A stretch of DNA of 64,000 nucleotides from Aestuariicoccus sp032586235 (GCF_032586235.1 NZ_JAWHTD010000017.1:12418-76417), one strand, 5' to 3'; counted from the first letter of the stretch, positions 7,702 through 17,586 are shown. Notes: a model not told the origin generated them from the letters alone. Numbers and translations: made by a program.

Positions 7702-10623
7702 ATGTGCACCATTTGCTCCTCCTACGAACGGGTTCTGGTGGATGCGGCGGCGGGCGTGCCGCTGACCGACCCCACCGGGCTGGCCGGCTATGCCGCGGTC
7801 CGCGAGGCGGTCAGCACCGCCAACCTGAGCGAAGGGTCGGATGCGACGGCGGGCACGGGCACCGCCTATACGATGTCGGTGGGCGATGTCTTTTCCGGCA
7901 CGATCTCGTCGGGCAGCGACAGCGACTGGATCGCGGTCAGCCTGTCGGGCGGGGAGAACTACGTCTTCTCGGCCTGGGGCACGGGCGGCTGGACGGACGG
8001 GTTGAACGATACCGTGCTGACGGTGCATGGCACCGGCGGCGGGGTGCTGGCGAGTGTGGACGATATTGTTCCTGCGGATCCCCCGTTCCCGGGCAATCAA
8101 TTCTCGGTGGTGCAGTTCACCGCCCCCTCCAGCGGCACCTATTACCTGGAGGTGGAAAGCTTCGACTCCGAGACCGGTGATTACCAGCTGATGGCGGCGA
8201 CCGAGTTCTACACCGTCCAGCAGGCCGCCACCTATATCGCCGAGATCGACTGGGGCACGCCCTCGCCGATCTATTTCGACACCACGACGATCACGGTGAA
8301 CCTGGATGCGCTGACCGCCGCGGGCAAGCAGCTGGCCCGCTGGGCGCTCGAGGCCTGGGAGGACGCCATCGGCGTGACCTTCCAGGAGACCAGCGACGCG
8401 ACACCGGGTATCCTTTTCAGCGACGACCAATCCGGGGCTTTCGCGGGGCCGGCCTACTACAACCCCGAGACCGGTGTGACAGCCCCGAACCCGAGTGCGG
8501 GGATACCTGGCGCGACCGTCAACATCAGCACCCAGTGGCTGACCGACAACGGCACCACGATCGACAGCTATTCCTACCAGACCTACCTGCACGAGATCGG
8601 CCATGCGCTGGGTCTGGGCCATCCCGGTCCCTATGACGGCGTCGCGACCTACGGCGACGACAACATCCATTCCAACGACAGCACGCTCTATTCGGTGATG
8701 AGCTATTTCAACCCCGACGACAATCCCAATGTCGCGGGCGACGATCCAACGATCCTGACGCCGATGCTGGCCGACCTGGTGGCGGTGCACGGGATCTACG
8801 GCCGGCCCGCCGCCAATACCGGGGACACGGTCTGGGGGTCGGAATCCAACGTTGACGGCTGGCTGGGCACGCTCTTCGGCATCATCTTCGACGGCGGCAC
8901 CCAGGACAGCAGCTTCTACACCGGCGGGCCGGTGTCCTTCACCATCTTCGACACCGGCGGCATCGACACGGTGAACCTCGCCCCGGTGGCCAGCGACCAG
9001 AAGATCGACCTGCGCCCCGGCGCGGTGTCGGACATCCGCGGCACCGTGGGTGGCATAGTGATCGACGTCGACACCACGATCGAGAACGCCATCGGCGGGT
9101 CGGGCGACGACAGCATCGTCGGCAATGCCGCCGACAACCGCCTGATCGGGCGCGGCGGCAACGACACGATCGACGGGCTGGGGGGCGAGGACACCGTGGT
9201 GCTCAACGTCACGCGCAATTCGGTCACCGTCAGCCAGGAGGGCGCGACGCTGGTGATCGCCTCGACCCTGGGCACCGATTACTACCGCAACATCGAGCTC
9301 TTCCAGTTCTCCAACGGCACCTTCACCGCGGCGCAGCTGCTGGGCGACGACACGGTCGAGCCCGCCGCCCCGACCGAGGGCGACGACATCCTGACCGGCA
9401 CCGGCGGCGACGATAGCATCGACTCGCTCGGCGGCAATGACCACGTCAGCGCCGGGGCGGGCGACGACACCGTTGTGGGCGCTGACGGCAACGACGACCT
9501 GCAGGGCGGCACCGGCAACGACAGCCTGAGCGGCGGGCTGGGCGCCGACACGCTGGAGGGCGGCGCGGGCGACGACACGCTGGCGGGCGGCGGTGGCAGC
9601 GCCGACAATGCGGTTTTCGCCATCGCCCGCGGCAGCGCCACGGTCACCGATCTGGGCAATGGATCGGTGCGCATCGTGTCGGACACGCTGGGCACCGACG
9701 TGGTGTCGGGGGTCGAGTTCTTCACCTTCAGCGACGGCACGGTCGATCTGGACACGCTGCTGGGCACCGGCGGCGCGACCGGCGAGGGCGGCCTGCAGGT
9801 GGGCACCGAGGGGGGCGACACGCTGACCGGCGACGCGGGCGAGGATTCGCTCTTCGGGCAGGGCGGCAACGACAGCCTCAATGGCGGCTCGGGCGACGAC
9901 CTGCTGGCCGGATCGGCCGGCAACGACACCATCCTCGGCGGGCTGGGCAACGACGAGATCGGCGGCGGGCTCGGCAATGACAGCATCTCGGGCGGGGCCG
10001 ACAACGACACCATCGGCGCGGGCCAGGGCGACGACACCGCCGACGGCGGTGCGGGCAACGACATCGTCAACGGCGGCGCCGGCGACGACGTGCTGACCGG
10101 CGGGACCGGCAACGACACCATGGGTGCGGGTTTCAACAACGACGACGTGCAGGGCGGCGACGGCGGCGACAGCCTGGGCGGCGGCACCGGCCGCGACACG
10201 CTCGACGGCGGCGACGGCGACGACAGCATCGGCGGCGGTGAGGGCGACGACCTGGTGCTCGGCGGCACCGGGGCCGACTTCCTGGCGGGCGGCGGGCGCA
10301 ACGACACGATCGACGGCGGCGCCGGCGGCGACCGCATCAACGGCGGGCTGGGGGACGACGACCTGATCGGCGGCGCGGGCGCGGATATCTTCATCTTCAA
10401 CGACCTGGTGGGCGGCGAATGGGACATCATCCTCGACTTCCAGGACGGGCTCGACCTGATCCGCCTGAGCGGGGTCGAGGGCCAGGGGCTGGCCGGCAAG
10501 TTCGCCGCCCTGTCGATCACCGACGGCAGCTTCGGCGCGGTGGTGCAGTACGGCGGCCACCGGATCGACGTCGACGGGGTCGATGCCGCCGATCTCGATG
10601 CGGGCGACTTCCTCTTCGTCTGA
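7702..10623 (+). CDS. M10-type (serralysin-like) RTX metallopeptidase
   Basis: 973 residues. Residues about 45-170 resemble a bacterial pre-peptidase C-terminal (PPC) domain (DSDWIAVSL, GTYYLEVES). The catalytic domain carries the zinc motif HEIGHALGLGH at residues 297-307 and a Met-turn SVMSY with Met333, as in metzincins. From about residue 460 there are RTX nonapeptides (GGxGxD) in several blocks, separated by two beta-rich spacers containing the phrase F-x-F-S-N/D-G-T. The end is the cassette shared by this island (ADIFIFNDL, ILDFQDGLD, ..GDFLFV). There is no Sec signal peptide at the N-terminus (MCTICSSYE), so type I secretion is expected, with calcium folding the repeats outside the cell. 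Substrate unknown; neighbouring surface proteins are possible targets. Confidence 0.9.
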   Translation: MCTICSSYERVLVDAAAGVPLTDPTGLAGYAAVREAVSTANLSEGSDATAGTGTAYTMSVGDVFSGTISSGSDSDWIAVSLSGGENYVFSAWGTGGWTDGLNDTVLTVHGTGGGVLASVDDIVPADPPFPGNQFSVVQFTAPSSGTYYLEVESFDSETGDYQLMAATEFYTVQQAATYIAEIDWGTPSPIYFDTTTITVNLDALTAAGKQLARWALEAWEDAIGVTFQETSDATPGILFSDDQSGAFAGPAYYNPETGVTAPNPSAGIPGATVNISTQWLTDNGTTIDSYSYQTYLHEIGHALGLGHPGPYDGVATYGDDNIHSNDSTLYSVMSYFNPDDNPNVAGDDPTILTPMLADLVAVHGIYGRPAANTGDTVWGSESNVDGWLGTLFGIIFDGGTQDSSFYTGGPVSFTIFDTGGIDTVNLAPVASDQKIDLRPGAVSDIRGTVGGIVIDVDTTIENAIGGSGDDSIVGNAADNRLIGRGGNDTIDGLGGEDTVVLNVTRNSVTVSQEGATLVIASTLGTDYYRNIELFQFSNGTFTAAQLLGDDTVEPAAPTEGDDILTGTGGDDSIDSLGGNDHVSAGAGDDTVVGADGNDDLQGGTGNDSLSGGLGADTLEGGAGDDTLAGGGGSADNAVFAIARGSATVTDLGNGSVRIVSDTLGTDVVSGVEFFTFSDGTVDLDTLLGTGGATGEGGLQVGTEGGDTLTGDAGEDSLFGQGGNDSLNGGSGDDLLAGSAGNDTILGGLGNDEIGGGLGNDSISGGADNDTIGAGQGDDTADGGAGNDIVNGGAGDDVLTGGTGNDTMGAGFNNDDVQGGDGGDSLGGGTGRDTLDGGDGDDSIGGGEGDDLVLGGTGADFLAGGGRNDTIDGGAGGDRINGGLGDDDLIGGAGADIFIFNDLVGGEWDIILDFQDGLDLIRLSGVEGQGLAGKFAALSITDGSFGAVVQYGGHRIDVDGVDAADLDAGDFLFV

Positions 10624-10670
10624 GCGGGGCGGGGGCGCGATCCGACCGGTTGGCATAAAATCGCCATAAA

Positions 10671-10704
10671 CCTGCGGTCTATTCCGGCCCGCAGGGGCGG
10701 TTTT
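10671..10704 (+). terminator. Hairpin with short T-run after the metallopeptidase gene
   Basis: CCTGCGG (10671-10677) pairs with CCGCAGG (10689-10695) across an 11-base loop, followed by GGGCGG and four T. It lies 47 bases after the stop, so it is a plausible, modest intrinsic terminator. Confidence 0.4.
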
Positions 10705-10784
10705 AAACCCCCGGGTCATGGCGCCGGGGCCGCTTTGGCGGCACCAAGGGGCCCATATCCAAGGCGCGACACGAGAGGGACCAG

Positions 10785-12572
10785 ATGGAAAACGCATATT
10801 CCTTTTCATTCGATGCGGCGGGCATCGTCACCGGCATTTTCGAGGTCGAGGAGGACGGCACGCTCGACCCCAAGACCCCCGATGCGGACGAAAGCTATGA
10901 GCTGATCGACGGCTTCGTCGTCGAGATCGACAGCGGCCCCTTCCCCGAATGGGAGGTCTATGCCGAGGATCCCGAGACCGGCTACTGGTTCGAGGTGGCC
11001 GATGGCGACGGCGTCTTCGACCCGGCGGTGCTCGGCGGGCTGACAGATGTCACGGTGCCGCCCGTCGAGGACGACGAGGAAGAGGAGGGCGAGGATATCG
11101 ACGCCTATGTCTTCGAGTTTGCCGATGACGGCACGGTCACGGCGGTCTTCGAGGTGGGCCCGGGCGGCGCGCTGGAGCCCGAGGAGATCGACCCCGATGA
11201 AAGCTATGCGCTGATCGACGGTTTCGTAGTCGAGACCGAGACCGGCCTGACTCCCGAATGGGAGGTCTACGCCAAGGATCCCGAGACCGGCTATTGGTAC
11301 GAGGTGGCCGATGGCGACGGCGTCTTCGACCCGGCGGTGCTGGACGGGCTGGCCGGTGTCACGGTGCCGCCCGTCTGGGACGACGAGGAAGAGGACGACT
11401 CCGGCGACGACGAAGAGGATGACGGCGACGACTCCGAGGACGATGAAGAGGACGATGGTGAGGAAGACGACGGCGGCGATCCCGACGCCTATCACTTCGA
11501 ATTCGACGACACCGCCGCGGTGATCGCGGTTTCCGAGGTCGAGGACGACGGCACGCTGGACCCCGAGGAGATCGAGGACGACGAAAGCTATACCCTGATC
11601 GAAGGCTTCGTGTTGAAGACCGAACACGGCCACGGCGCGCCGGAATGGTCGGTCTATGCCAAGGACCCCGACACCGACCATTGGTACGAGGTGGCCGAGG
11701 GCTACGGCACCTTCGTGCCCGCGCTGCTGCAGGAACTGCCCGCCCAGGTGTCGGCCGAGGTCATGGCCCATTACGTCGCCGCGCATGACATCTCGTACCA
11801 TTGGGGCGAGGAGGGCGACGACAGCCTGGAAGGCGACGCGGGCGACGACCACATGGGCGCCGGCGCGGGCAACGACCATGCCCATGGCGGCGGCGGCAAC
11901 GACGTGATGGGCGGAGGCCTGGGCAACGACACCATGTCGGGCGACGCGGGTGACGACGTGATCGGCTGCGGCCTGGGCGATGATAGCGCCGACGGCGGCG
12001 ATGGCGAGGACGTGGTCAACGGTGGCGCGGGCGACGACACCATGTCGGGCGGCACCGGCGACGACACCATGGGCGCCTCCTTCGGCAGCGACAGCGTCGA
12101 CGGCGGCGACGGTCACGACAACATGGGCGGCGGCGCGGGCACCGACGACATCGCCTGCGGCGAAGGCGACGATCATGCCGGCGGCGGCGAGGGCGACGAC
12201 ACGATCAATGGCGATGCGGGCGACGACTTCCTCGCCGGCGGCGGGCGTGACGACCTGATCGACGGCGGCACCGGCAACGACACGATCAACGGCGGCAAGG
12301 GCAACGACACCATGACCGGCGGCGAAGGGGCGGATGTCTTCGTCTTCCGCCATTTCAACGACGGCGAGGTCGACCTGATCACCGATTTCGAGGACGGCAT
12401 CGACCTGTTGCGGCTCAAGGACGTGGAGACCGAGGACGGCCAGAGCGATTTCGAGGCGCTCACCATCACCGACACCGCCGCGGGCGCGCAGATCGTCAAT
12501 GACGGCCACACCATCGTGCTCGAAGGCGTCGCGGAGGCCGATCTGGGGGCCGAGGATTTCCTCTTCGTCTGA
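10785..12572 (+). CDS. RTX protein with three acidic repeat domains
   Basis: 595 residues, start ATG 10785 with GAGAGGGA about nine bases upstream. Residues about 3-105, 106-198 and 234-330 are three copies of a domain of roughly 90 residues, with the shared phrases DESY-x-LI-x-GFVV, PEW-x-VYA-x-DP-x-T and YEVA-x-G-x-G-x-F. The copies are joined by strongly acidic linkers; the one at about 199-233 is almost all D, E, G and S. From about residue 341 come RTX nonapeptides, several with histidine (GDDHMG, NDHAHGG, GDDHAGG) which is unusual, and then the shared C-terminal cassette (ADVFVF, LITDFEDGID, EDFLFV). No signal peptide. I do not recognise the repeated domain. The acidity suggests cation binding or a halophilic-type surface. 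Confidence 0.85.
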   Translation: MENAYSFSFDAAGIVTGIFEVEEDGTLDPKTPDADESYELIDGFVVEIDSGPFPEWEVYAEDPETGYWFEVADGDGVFDPAVLGGLTDVTVPPVEDDEEEEGEDIDAYVFEFADDGTVTAVFEVGPGGALEPEEIDPDESYALIDGFVVETETGLTPEWEVYAKDPETGYWYEVADGDGVFDPAVLDGLAGVTVPPVWDDEEEDDSGDDEEDDGDDSEDDEEDDGEEDDGGDPDAYHFEFDDTAAVIAVSEVEDDGTLDPEEIEDDESYTLIEGFVLKTEHGHGAPEWSVYAKDPDTDHWYEVAEGYGTFVPALLQELPAQVSAEVMAHYVAAHDISYHWGEEGDDSLEGDAGDDHMGAGAGNDHAHGGGGNDVMGGGLGNDTMSGDAGDDVIGCGLGDDSADGGDGEDVVNGGAGDDTMSGGTGDDTMGASFGSDSVDGGDGHDNMGGGAGTDDIACGEGDDHAGGGEGDDTINGDAGDDFLAGGGRDDLIDGGTGNDTINGGKGNDTMTGGEGADVFVFRHFNDGEVDLITDFEDGIDLLRLKDVETEDGQSDFEALTITDTAAGAQIVNDGHTIVLEGVAEADLGAEDFLFV

Positions 12573-12611
12573 GCCTGAAACAGGCTCTCATCCGGCCCGA
12601 AACGGGTCTTG

Positions 12612-12634
12612 CGGCGCCCCGTCCCGGGGCGCCG
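12612..12634 (+). terminator. GC-rich hairpin after the acidic-repeat RTX gene
   Basis: A perfect 10-bp stem CGGCGCCCCG / CGGGGCGCCG with a 3-base loop, about 40 bases after the stop codon. Only TT follows. It is probably a Rho-independent-like terminator of moderate strength. Confidence 0.45.
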
Positions 12635-12745
12635 TTCGCATGACCGGGGCGCGAAGGGACAGGCCGGATGGCCGCGTCCCGGCCCCACCCTGTGGCGAAA
12701 ACAAAGCGCCCGGGCCGCCAATCGGCGCGCGGTGGCCTTTCGCGT

Positions 12746-12775
12746 TTGACAGCGCAGCGGCACAGTTTCTAGGAT
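12746..12775 (+). promoter_or_regulatory. Candidate sigma-70-type promoter upstream of the 1350-residue RTX gene
   Basis: TTGACA at 12746-12751 and TAGGAT at 12770-12775 are spaced 18 bases apart. The start codon is about 77 bases downstream. A similar arrangement (TTGACC, 17 bases, TAGCAT) precedes the RTX gene at 21192. The -35 matches consensus; the -10 matches at four of six positions. Confidence 0.45.
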
Positions 12776-12851
12776 TCCGGCCATAATAAAAACATCCCCG
12801 AGTGGCAGGCCTCGGGCCTGCGCCCCGGGATGAACGAGGAAAGAGAGCAGA

Positions 12852-15800
12852 ATGTCCAAGGACACGACAGACGGCCCGCTGGCCCTGACCCGCCATGCGG
12901 TGATCGACGGCACCGACGCCCCCGAGACGCTGACCGGCACCGGCGACGCCGACACGATCAACGGCCTGGACGGGGTCGACGTGATCGAGGCGGGCGCGGG
13001 CGACGACGTGGTGCTGGCCGGCGACGGCGACGATCTGGTCTACGGCGACGCGGGGAACGACACGCTCGACGGCGAGGATGGCAACGACACGCTGGTGGGC
13101 GGCGCGGGCGACGACATCTTCGTGCTGTCGGCAGGCAACGACGCCTATTTCGGCGAACAGGTGGTGTCGACCGTGCCGGGCGGGCGCGACGTGCTCGACA
13201 TGGGCGCCACGATCTCGGGGATCGAGGTGATCTTTGCGGATGCCGGAGAGGGCACCGCCACCGGCACCTTTTACGACGCACGGTTCTTCGGCATCGAGGT
13301 CGTGATCGGCTCGGGCTTGGGCGACGTGATCGCGGGCGCGGGTGGCGACGACACCTTCGAGGGCGGCGACGGCGCGGACCTGCTGTCGGGCGGCGCGGGC
13401 AACGACGACCTGACAGGCGGCGCGGGCAACGACATTCTGATGATCGGCACCGGCGACGACACGGTGACGGGCGGCACGGGCGGCGACCTGCTGTCGGGCG
13501 AGGACCTGAACCAGGCGATGGTTCTGACCATGACCGGCGCGGGCAGCGGCGCGCTGGTGCTCGACAACGGCGACGTGACCGGCTTTGCCGAGGTCGAGTC
13601 GATCCGCGGGTCGGAGTTCGGCGACGTCATGACCGGCGCCGGGGGCGCGGATGTCTTCGACGGCGAGGGTGGCGACGACACGCTGGTGGGCGGCGCGGGC
13701 GACGATGTGCTGACCGGCGGCGAGGGATCGGACGTGATCGACGGCGGCGCGGGCTTTGACACGGCGGTGCTGCCGGAGACCCCGTCGCAGGCGGTGATCT
13801 TTTTGCGCGAGGACGGGTCGCTGCGCGTGCTCTCGGCGGATGGCGACGACATCTACCGCAATGTCGAGCTTTTCAGCTTTGCCGGCGGCGTCGACGTGCC
13901 GCTGGCCACCATGCAGGCCATTGCGGTGCCCGAACCCGCGCCCGAGCTGGGCACCGAGGGCGACGACACGATCTTCGGGCGCGAAGAGATCGACGTGATC
14001 GAGGCGGGCGCGGGCGACGACCTGGTGCTGGCCCGGGACGGCGCGGATCTGGTCAACGGCGGCGACGGCAACGATACGCTCGACGGCGAGGGTGGCGACG
14101 ACACGCTGGTGGGCGGCGCGGGCGACGACACGCTGGTTCTGTCGACGGGCAGCGACGCCTATTTCGGTGATCAGGCAGGCACCGAGCCGCAGGCCCCGGC
14201 CGACCGCGACATCCTCGACATGAGCGCCCTGACCACGACGACCACCGATGCGGAGGGCACCTACATCGTCACCGGCACCAACGTGGTCCTGACCGATGCC
14301 GGCATCGGCACGGTCGCGCTGATCGACGCCGCGACCGGCGCGGCGCGCATTGACGAAGAGAACCGCTTTTTCGGCATCGAAGAGATCGTCGGCTCGGATC
14401 TGAACGACACCTTCGCGGGGGCGGGCGGCGACGATGTCTTTGCGGGCGGCGCGGGCGACGATGTCGTGCTGGCCAGCACCGGCGACGATGTCCTGGCGGG
14501 CGGCGCGGGCGGCGACCAGCTGAGCGGCGAGACGCTGGATCAGGCCATGACGGTGACCACCTCGGCCAGCGGCACGGGGGCCTTCACGCTGGAGAACGGC
14601 GGCCTCACGAGCTTTACCGGGATGGAGACGATCCGCGGATCCGATCTGGACGACACCATGACCGGCGGCGCGGGCGACGACATCTTTGAGGGCGCGGGCG
14701 GCGACGACATCATCGAGGGCGGCGCGGGATCGGATGTCGCCATTCTGTCCGGCACGCCCTCGCGCTACGATTACTTCCTGCGCGAGGACGGCAGCCTGCG
14801 CATCGTGGCGAATGCGGACAACCCCACGGACACAGGTTCCGACGTCTATACCGGGATCGAGACGTTCCGCTTCGACGGCGGGGTCGAGGTGCCGCTTTCG
14901 GCGCTCGAGGCCATTGCCCTGCCCGACACCGCGGGCGGGGTCGAGGCGCCCTCGGGCGACACCACGCCGCTGACCGGCGTGCGCGCGCCGGTGGGCGACG
15001 ACATCGCCAGCCGCGCCGACCCGGCCATTGGCGACGCGCTTTTCGGGACCGAGAACACGCCGCTGCTGAGCATCGACTACCAGGGCTCGCCCGACGCCAT
15101 CGGGCTTTTGCCCGAGGGCTACACCGTCACCGACGGCGCGATCAGCGTCGGGATCGAGAACGGTATCTTCCTGACCACCGGCGGCGGGCCGGGCACGCAG
15201 AACACCTCGACCAGTTTCGGCGAGAACCTGGGCACCCCGGGCAATGCGCTGCTCGACGCGGCGGTCGCGGCGGCCTTCGAGGACGCGGGCGGCACCAACG
15301 ATGCGGCAGTGCTGACCTTCACCTTCGATTCCAGCCTGCTGGAAGAGGGCCAGGAGACGCTGGCGCTGAACGTCTTCTTCGGGTCGGACGAATATCCCGA
15401 ATTCGCCGACAGCTCGTTCGTCGATATCGCGGCGGTCTACGTCAACGGGCAGAACTACGCGCTCTTCAACAACGACCCCGAACAGCCGCTGTCGATCGTC
15501 GGCGAAAGCATCAACACCCCGGGCAATTTCTTTTCCAACGGCAACGACACTTTCGACACCGAATATGACGGCATCTCGGCGCTGCTGACGGTGCTGGCGC
15601 CGGTGGTCGAGGGCACCAACACGGTCACCATCGGCATCGCCGACACCGGGGATTCGATCTACGATTCGGGGCTCTGGGTGGGCAACCTGGCGGGCTCGGA
15701 CATCGACGCCTTCGGCAGTTTCGTCAACGTGCCGGGCACCCAGGACAACGATGTCTTCGATCTCAACATCGCGCCGCAGATCGTCGATCTGGTGGGCGGG

Positions 15801-16904
15801 CGCGACCTGGTGCGCGGCAGCCTGGCGCAGCTCGACAACGACGTGATCAACGGCTGGGGCGACAACGACCTCTTGCTCTGGACCGAGGATTTTGACCCCG
15901 CCGCGGTCAGCGTCACGGCCGATGACCAGCAGGCCGAGATCGTGGTCGATCTGAACGGCGACGGCACCGCCGAAAGCCGCACGCTGATCTTCGGCAACTT
16001 CAGCCAGGCGGAATTCTTTGTCGAGGCGGTGTCCGGCGGCGTGCAGCTTTACACCATCGGCGTGCTGCCCGACCCGCCGATCTTTGCCGTGGGCACCGAT
16101 GCGGGCGACAACCTGCGCGGCGGCACCGGCAACGACCAGCTTTCGGGCGGCGCGGGCCAGGACACGCTGGGCGGCGGCGAGGGCGCCGACACCCTGGCGG
16201 GCGGCGCAGGCGACGACAGCATCACCGGTGATTTCGGCGCCGACAGCATCGGCGGCGGCCTGGGCAACGACACCATCTATGGCGGTGCGGGCAACGACAT
16301 CATCGGCGGCGGCATGGACCAGGACAGCGTCCTGGGCGGCACCGGCAACGACATCGTCAACGGCGGCGCGGGCGACGATCTGCTGGACGGGCAGGCGGGC
16401 AACGACACCGCCGGGGGCTCTTTCGGCAACGACAGCGTCTATGGCGGCACCGGCAACGACAGCCTGGGCGGCGGCACGGGTCAGGATTACCTTTTCGGCG
16501 GGCTCGGTGACGACATCATCGGCGGCGGCGAGGGCAACGACGTGATCGAGGGCTTCGACGGGGCGAACTTCCTTGCGGGCGGCGGGCGCGACGATCTGGT
16601 GATCGGCGGTCTGGGCAGCGACACGATCAACGGCGGGTCGGGCAACGACACGCTGATGGGCGGCGCGGGCGCGGATATGTTCGTCTTCAATGACCCGCGC
16701 GACGGCGAGTTCGACATGATCGTCGATTTCGAGGTCGGGGTGGACACGATCCGCTTTACCGGCGGCAATGTCGCGGCGGTGGATGTGAGCTTTGCGGTGA
16801 TCGACGATCTGCCCGGCGTCCTGCTGGAGCTGGGCGGGCACGAGATCCATCTGCTGGGGGTGATCGAATCCGAATTCGACCCCGGCGACATGCTCTTCGT
16901 CTGA
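12852..16904 (+). CDS. Large RTX surface protein with internal duplication and a choice-of-anchor-L-like domain
   Basis: 1350 residues. Residues about 15-366 and 367-693 are a tandem duplication: each has RTX repeats, an AYFG segment, FFGIE, a second RTX block, a phrase on the pattern SGE-x-L-x-QAM and a final FLREDGSLR module. Residues about 695-960 form a beta-rich domain with GIFLTTGGGPGTQN, FFGSDEYPEF, FVDIAAVYVNG and NNDPEQPLS, which resembles the choice-of-anchor L family. After a linker, residues about 1080-1350 are RTX repeats with the island's cassette (GGNDxGG, NFLAGGGRDD, ADMFVF, GDMLFV). No Sec signal peptide is visible. A purine-rich site (GAGGAAAGAGAG) lies upstream of the ATG. 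It is probably an exported or surface calcium-binding adhesin or matrix protein; the exact role is unknown. Confidence 0.85.
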   Translation: MSKDTTDGPLALTRHAVIDGTDAPETLTGTGDADTINGLDGVDVIEAGAGDDVVLAGDGDDLVYGDAGNDTLDGEDGNDTLVGGAGDDIFVLSAGNDAYFGEQVVSTVPGGRDVLDMGATISGIEVIFADAGEGTATGTFYDARFFGIEVVIGSGLGDVIAGAGGDDTFEGGDGADLLSGGAGNDDLTGGAGNDILMIGTGDDTVTGGTGGDLLSGEDLNQAMVLTMTGAGSGALVLDNGDVTGFAEVESIRGSEFGDVMTGAGGADVFDGEGGDDTLVGGAGDDVLTGGEGSDVIDGGAGFDTAVLPETPSQAVIFLREDGSLRVLSADGDDIYRNVELFSFAGGVDVPLATMQAIAVPEPAPELGTEGDDTIFGREEIDVIEAGAGDDLVLARDGADLVNGGDGNDTLDGEGGDDTLVGGAGDDTLVLSTGSDAYFGDQAGTEPQAPADRDILDMSALTTTTTDAEGTYIVTGTNVVLTDAGIGTVALIDAATGAARIDEENRFFGIEEIVGSDLNDTFAGAGGDDVFAGGAGDDVVLASTGDDVLAGGAGGDQLSGETLDQAMTVTTSASGTGAFTLENGGLTSFTGMETIRGSDLDDTMTGGAGDDIFEGAGGDDIIEGGAGSDVAILSGTPSRYDYFLREDGSLRIVANADNPTDTGSDVYTGIETFRFDGGVEVPLSALEAIALPDTAGGVEAPSGDTTPLTGVRAPVGDDIASRADPAIGDALFGTENTPLLSIDYQGSPDAIGLLPEGYTVTDGAISVGIENGIFLTTGGGPGTQNTSTSFGENLGTPGNALLDAAVAAAFEDAGGTNDAAVLTFTFDSSLLEEGQETLALNVFFGSDEYPEFADSSFVDIAAVYVNGQNYALFNNDPEQPLSIVGESINTPGNFFSNGNDTFDTEYDGISALLTVLAPVVEGTNTVTIGIADTGDSIYDSGLWVGNLAGSDIDAFGSFVNVPGTQDNDVFDLNIAPQIVDLVGGRDLVRGSLAQLDNDVINGWGDNDLLLWTEDFDPAAVSVTADDQQAEIVVDLNGDGTAESRTLIFGNFSQAEFFVEAVSGGVQLYTIGVLPDPPIFAVGTDAGDNLRGGTGNDQLSGGAGQDTLGGGEGADTLAGGAGDDSITGDFGADSIGGGLGNDTIYGGAGNDIIGGGMDQDSVLGGTGNDIVNGGAGDDLLDGQAGNDTAGGSFGNDSVYGGTGNDSLGGGTGQDYLFGGLGDDIIGGGEGNDVIEGFDGANFLAGGGRDDLVIGGLGSDTINGGSGNDTLMGGAGADMFVFNDPRDGEFDMIVDFEVGVDTIRFTGGNVAAVDVSFAVIDDLPGVLLELGGHEIHLLGVIESEFDPGDMLFV

Positions 16905-17001
16905 GCCCGGAGGCGCCCCCCGCGCGGCAAGGTTTGTCTGGACCGGCAAGGGCGGTCTGGTAAGGTAGCCCTATTACGGCGGCCAATTCGGATCGTTCCT
17001 T

Positions 17002-17577
17002 GTGACCAGGTTTTTCAGAAGTGTTCCCTTTCTGGCGCTCGCGGCCCTTCTGGCCGTGCTTGTGGCGCGGGGAACCATGGGGGGAGACATGCCAGACAAC
17101 CGCGACGCCCCGGCCCCCGCCGGGGCCGCAGTGCTGTTCTGGGGCCAGCCGCTGAGCATCCCCAGCGACCGGCCCGGACATGCCGAGCTGAGCGCGGCGC
17201 TGGCCCGGAGCCCGGTCTGCGAGGACGCAGGGCAGGGGCTGAACTGGGACGCCTTCACCGATTTGGCCGAGCTGCGGATCTGCGCCGCGCGCGCCGCACA
17301 GCGCGCCGCCGATACGGGCGGCGCCGCGGCGGTGCAGGGCTGGCTGGAGGGGCTGGGCTTCGATCCGGTGGCGCGGCAGGAGCGGCCCGCGGGCACCTTG
17401 ATGCTTTTCAACACCGACGGGCCTGGGGTGTCACTGACCGGCACCTGGGCGGCCCAACGCCGCCCGCTGCCGCTGGCGCCGGCGGTGACGCAGGGGGCCT
17501 ATGCGCTGTCGCTGGGGCTGACGCTCTCGGCCGGGGGGCGGGTCCTGCACACCGACGCGGCGCTTTTGCGCCAGTAG
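17002..17577 (+). CDS. Exported or membrane-anchored protein of unknown function
   Basis: 191 residues from a GTG at 17002. The N-terminus has TRFFRSVPF followed by a hydrophobic stretch (LALAALLAVLVA), typical of a signal peptide or one membrane anchor. Two cysteines (PVCEDAG and LRICAAR) lie in the middle; no domain is recognised. It sits between two large RTX genes on the same strand and could be an accessory of the island. The translation is consistent in length and codon use with a real gene, but the function is unknown. Confidence 0.6.
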   Translation: MTRFFRSVPFLALAALLAVLVARGTMGGDMPDNRDAPAPAGAAVLFWGQPLSIPSDRPGHAELSAALARSPVCEDAGQGLNWDAFTDLAELRICAARAAQRAADTGGAAAVQGWLEGLGFDPVARQERPAGTLMLFNTDGPGVSLTGTWAAQRRPLPLAPAVTQGAYALSLGLTLSAGGRVLHTDAALLRQ

Positions 17578-17586
17578 AATTTCGCT

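Noticed and set aside
7060..10809. Long open frames antisense to the RTX genes (up to 1249 residues)
   Set aside because: They mirror high-G+C repeat codons of the RTX genes and read as low-complexity Val/Ala or Ser/Pro runs; no domain is visible, so they are shadows.
9800..12350. Dense tandem repeats that resemble a CRISPR array at DNA level
   Set aside because: The period is 27 bases, coding for nonapeptides in one frame, with no spacers of constant length; these are RTX repeats.
12588..16949. Very long antisense open frame opposite the 1350-residue RTX protein
   Set aside because: Same composition artefact; the plus-strand translation has clear motifs, the antisense does not.
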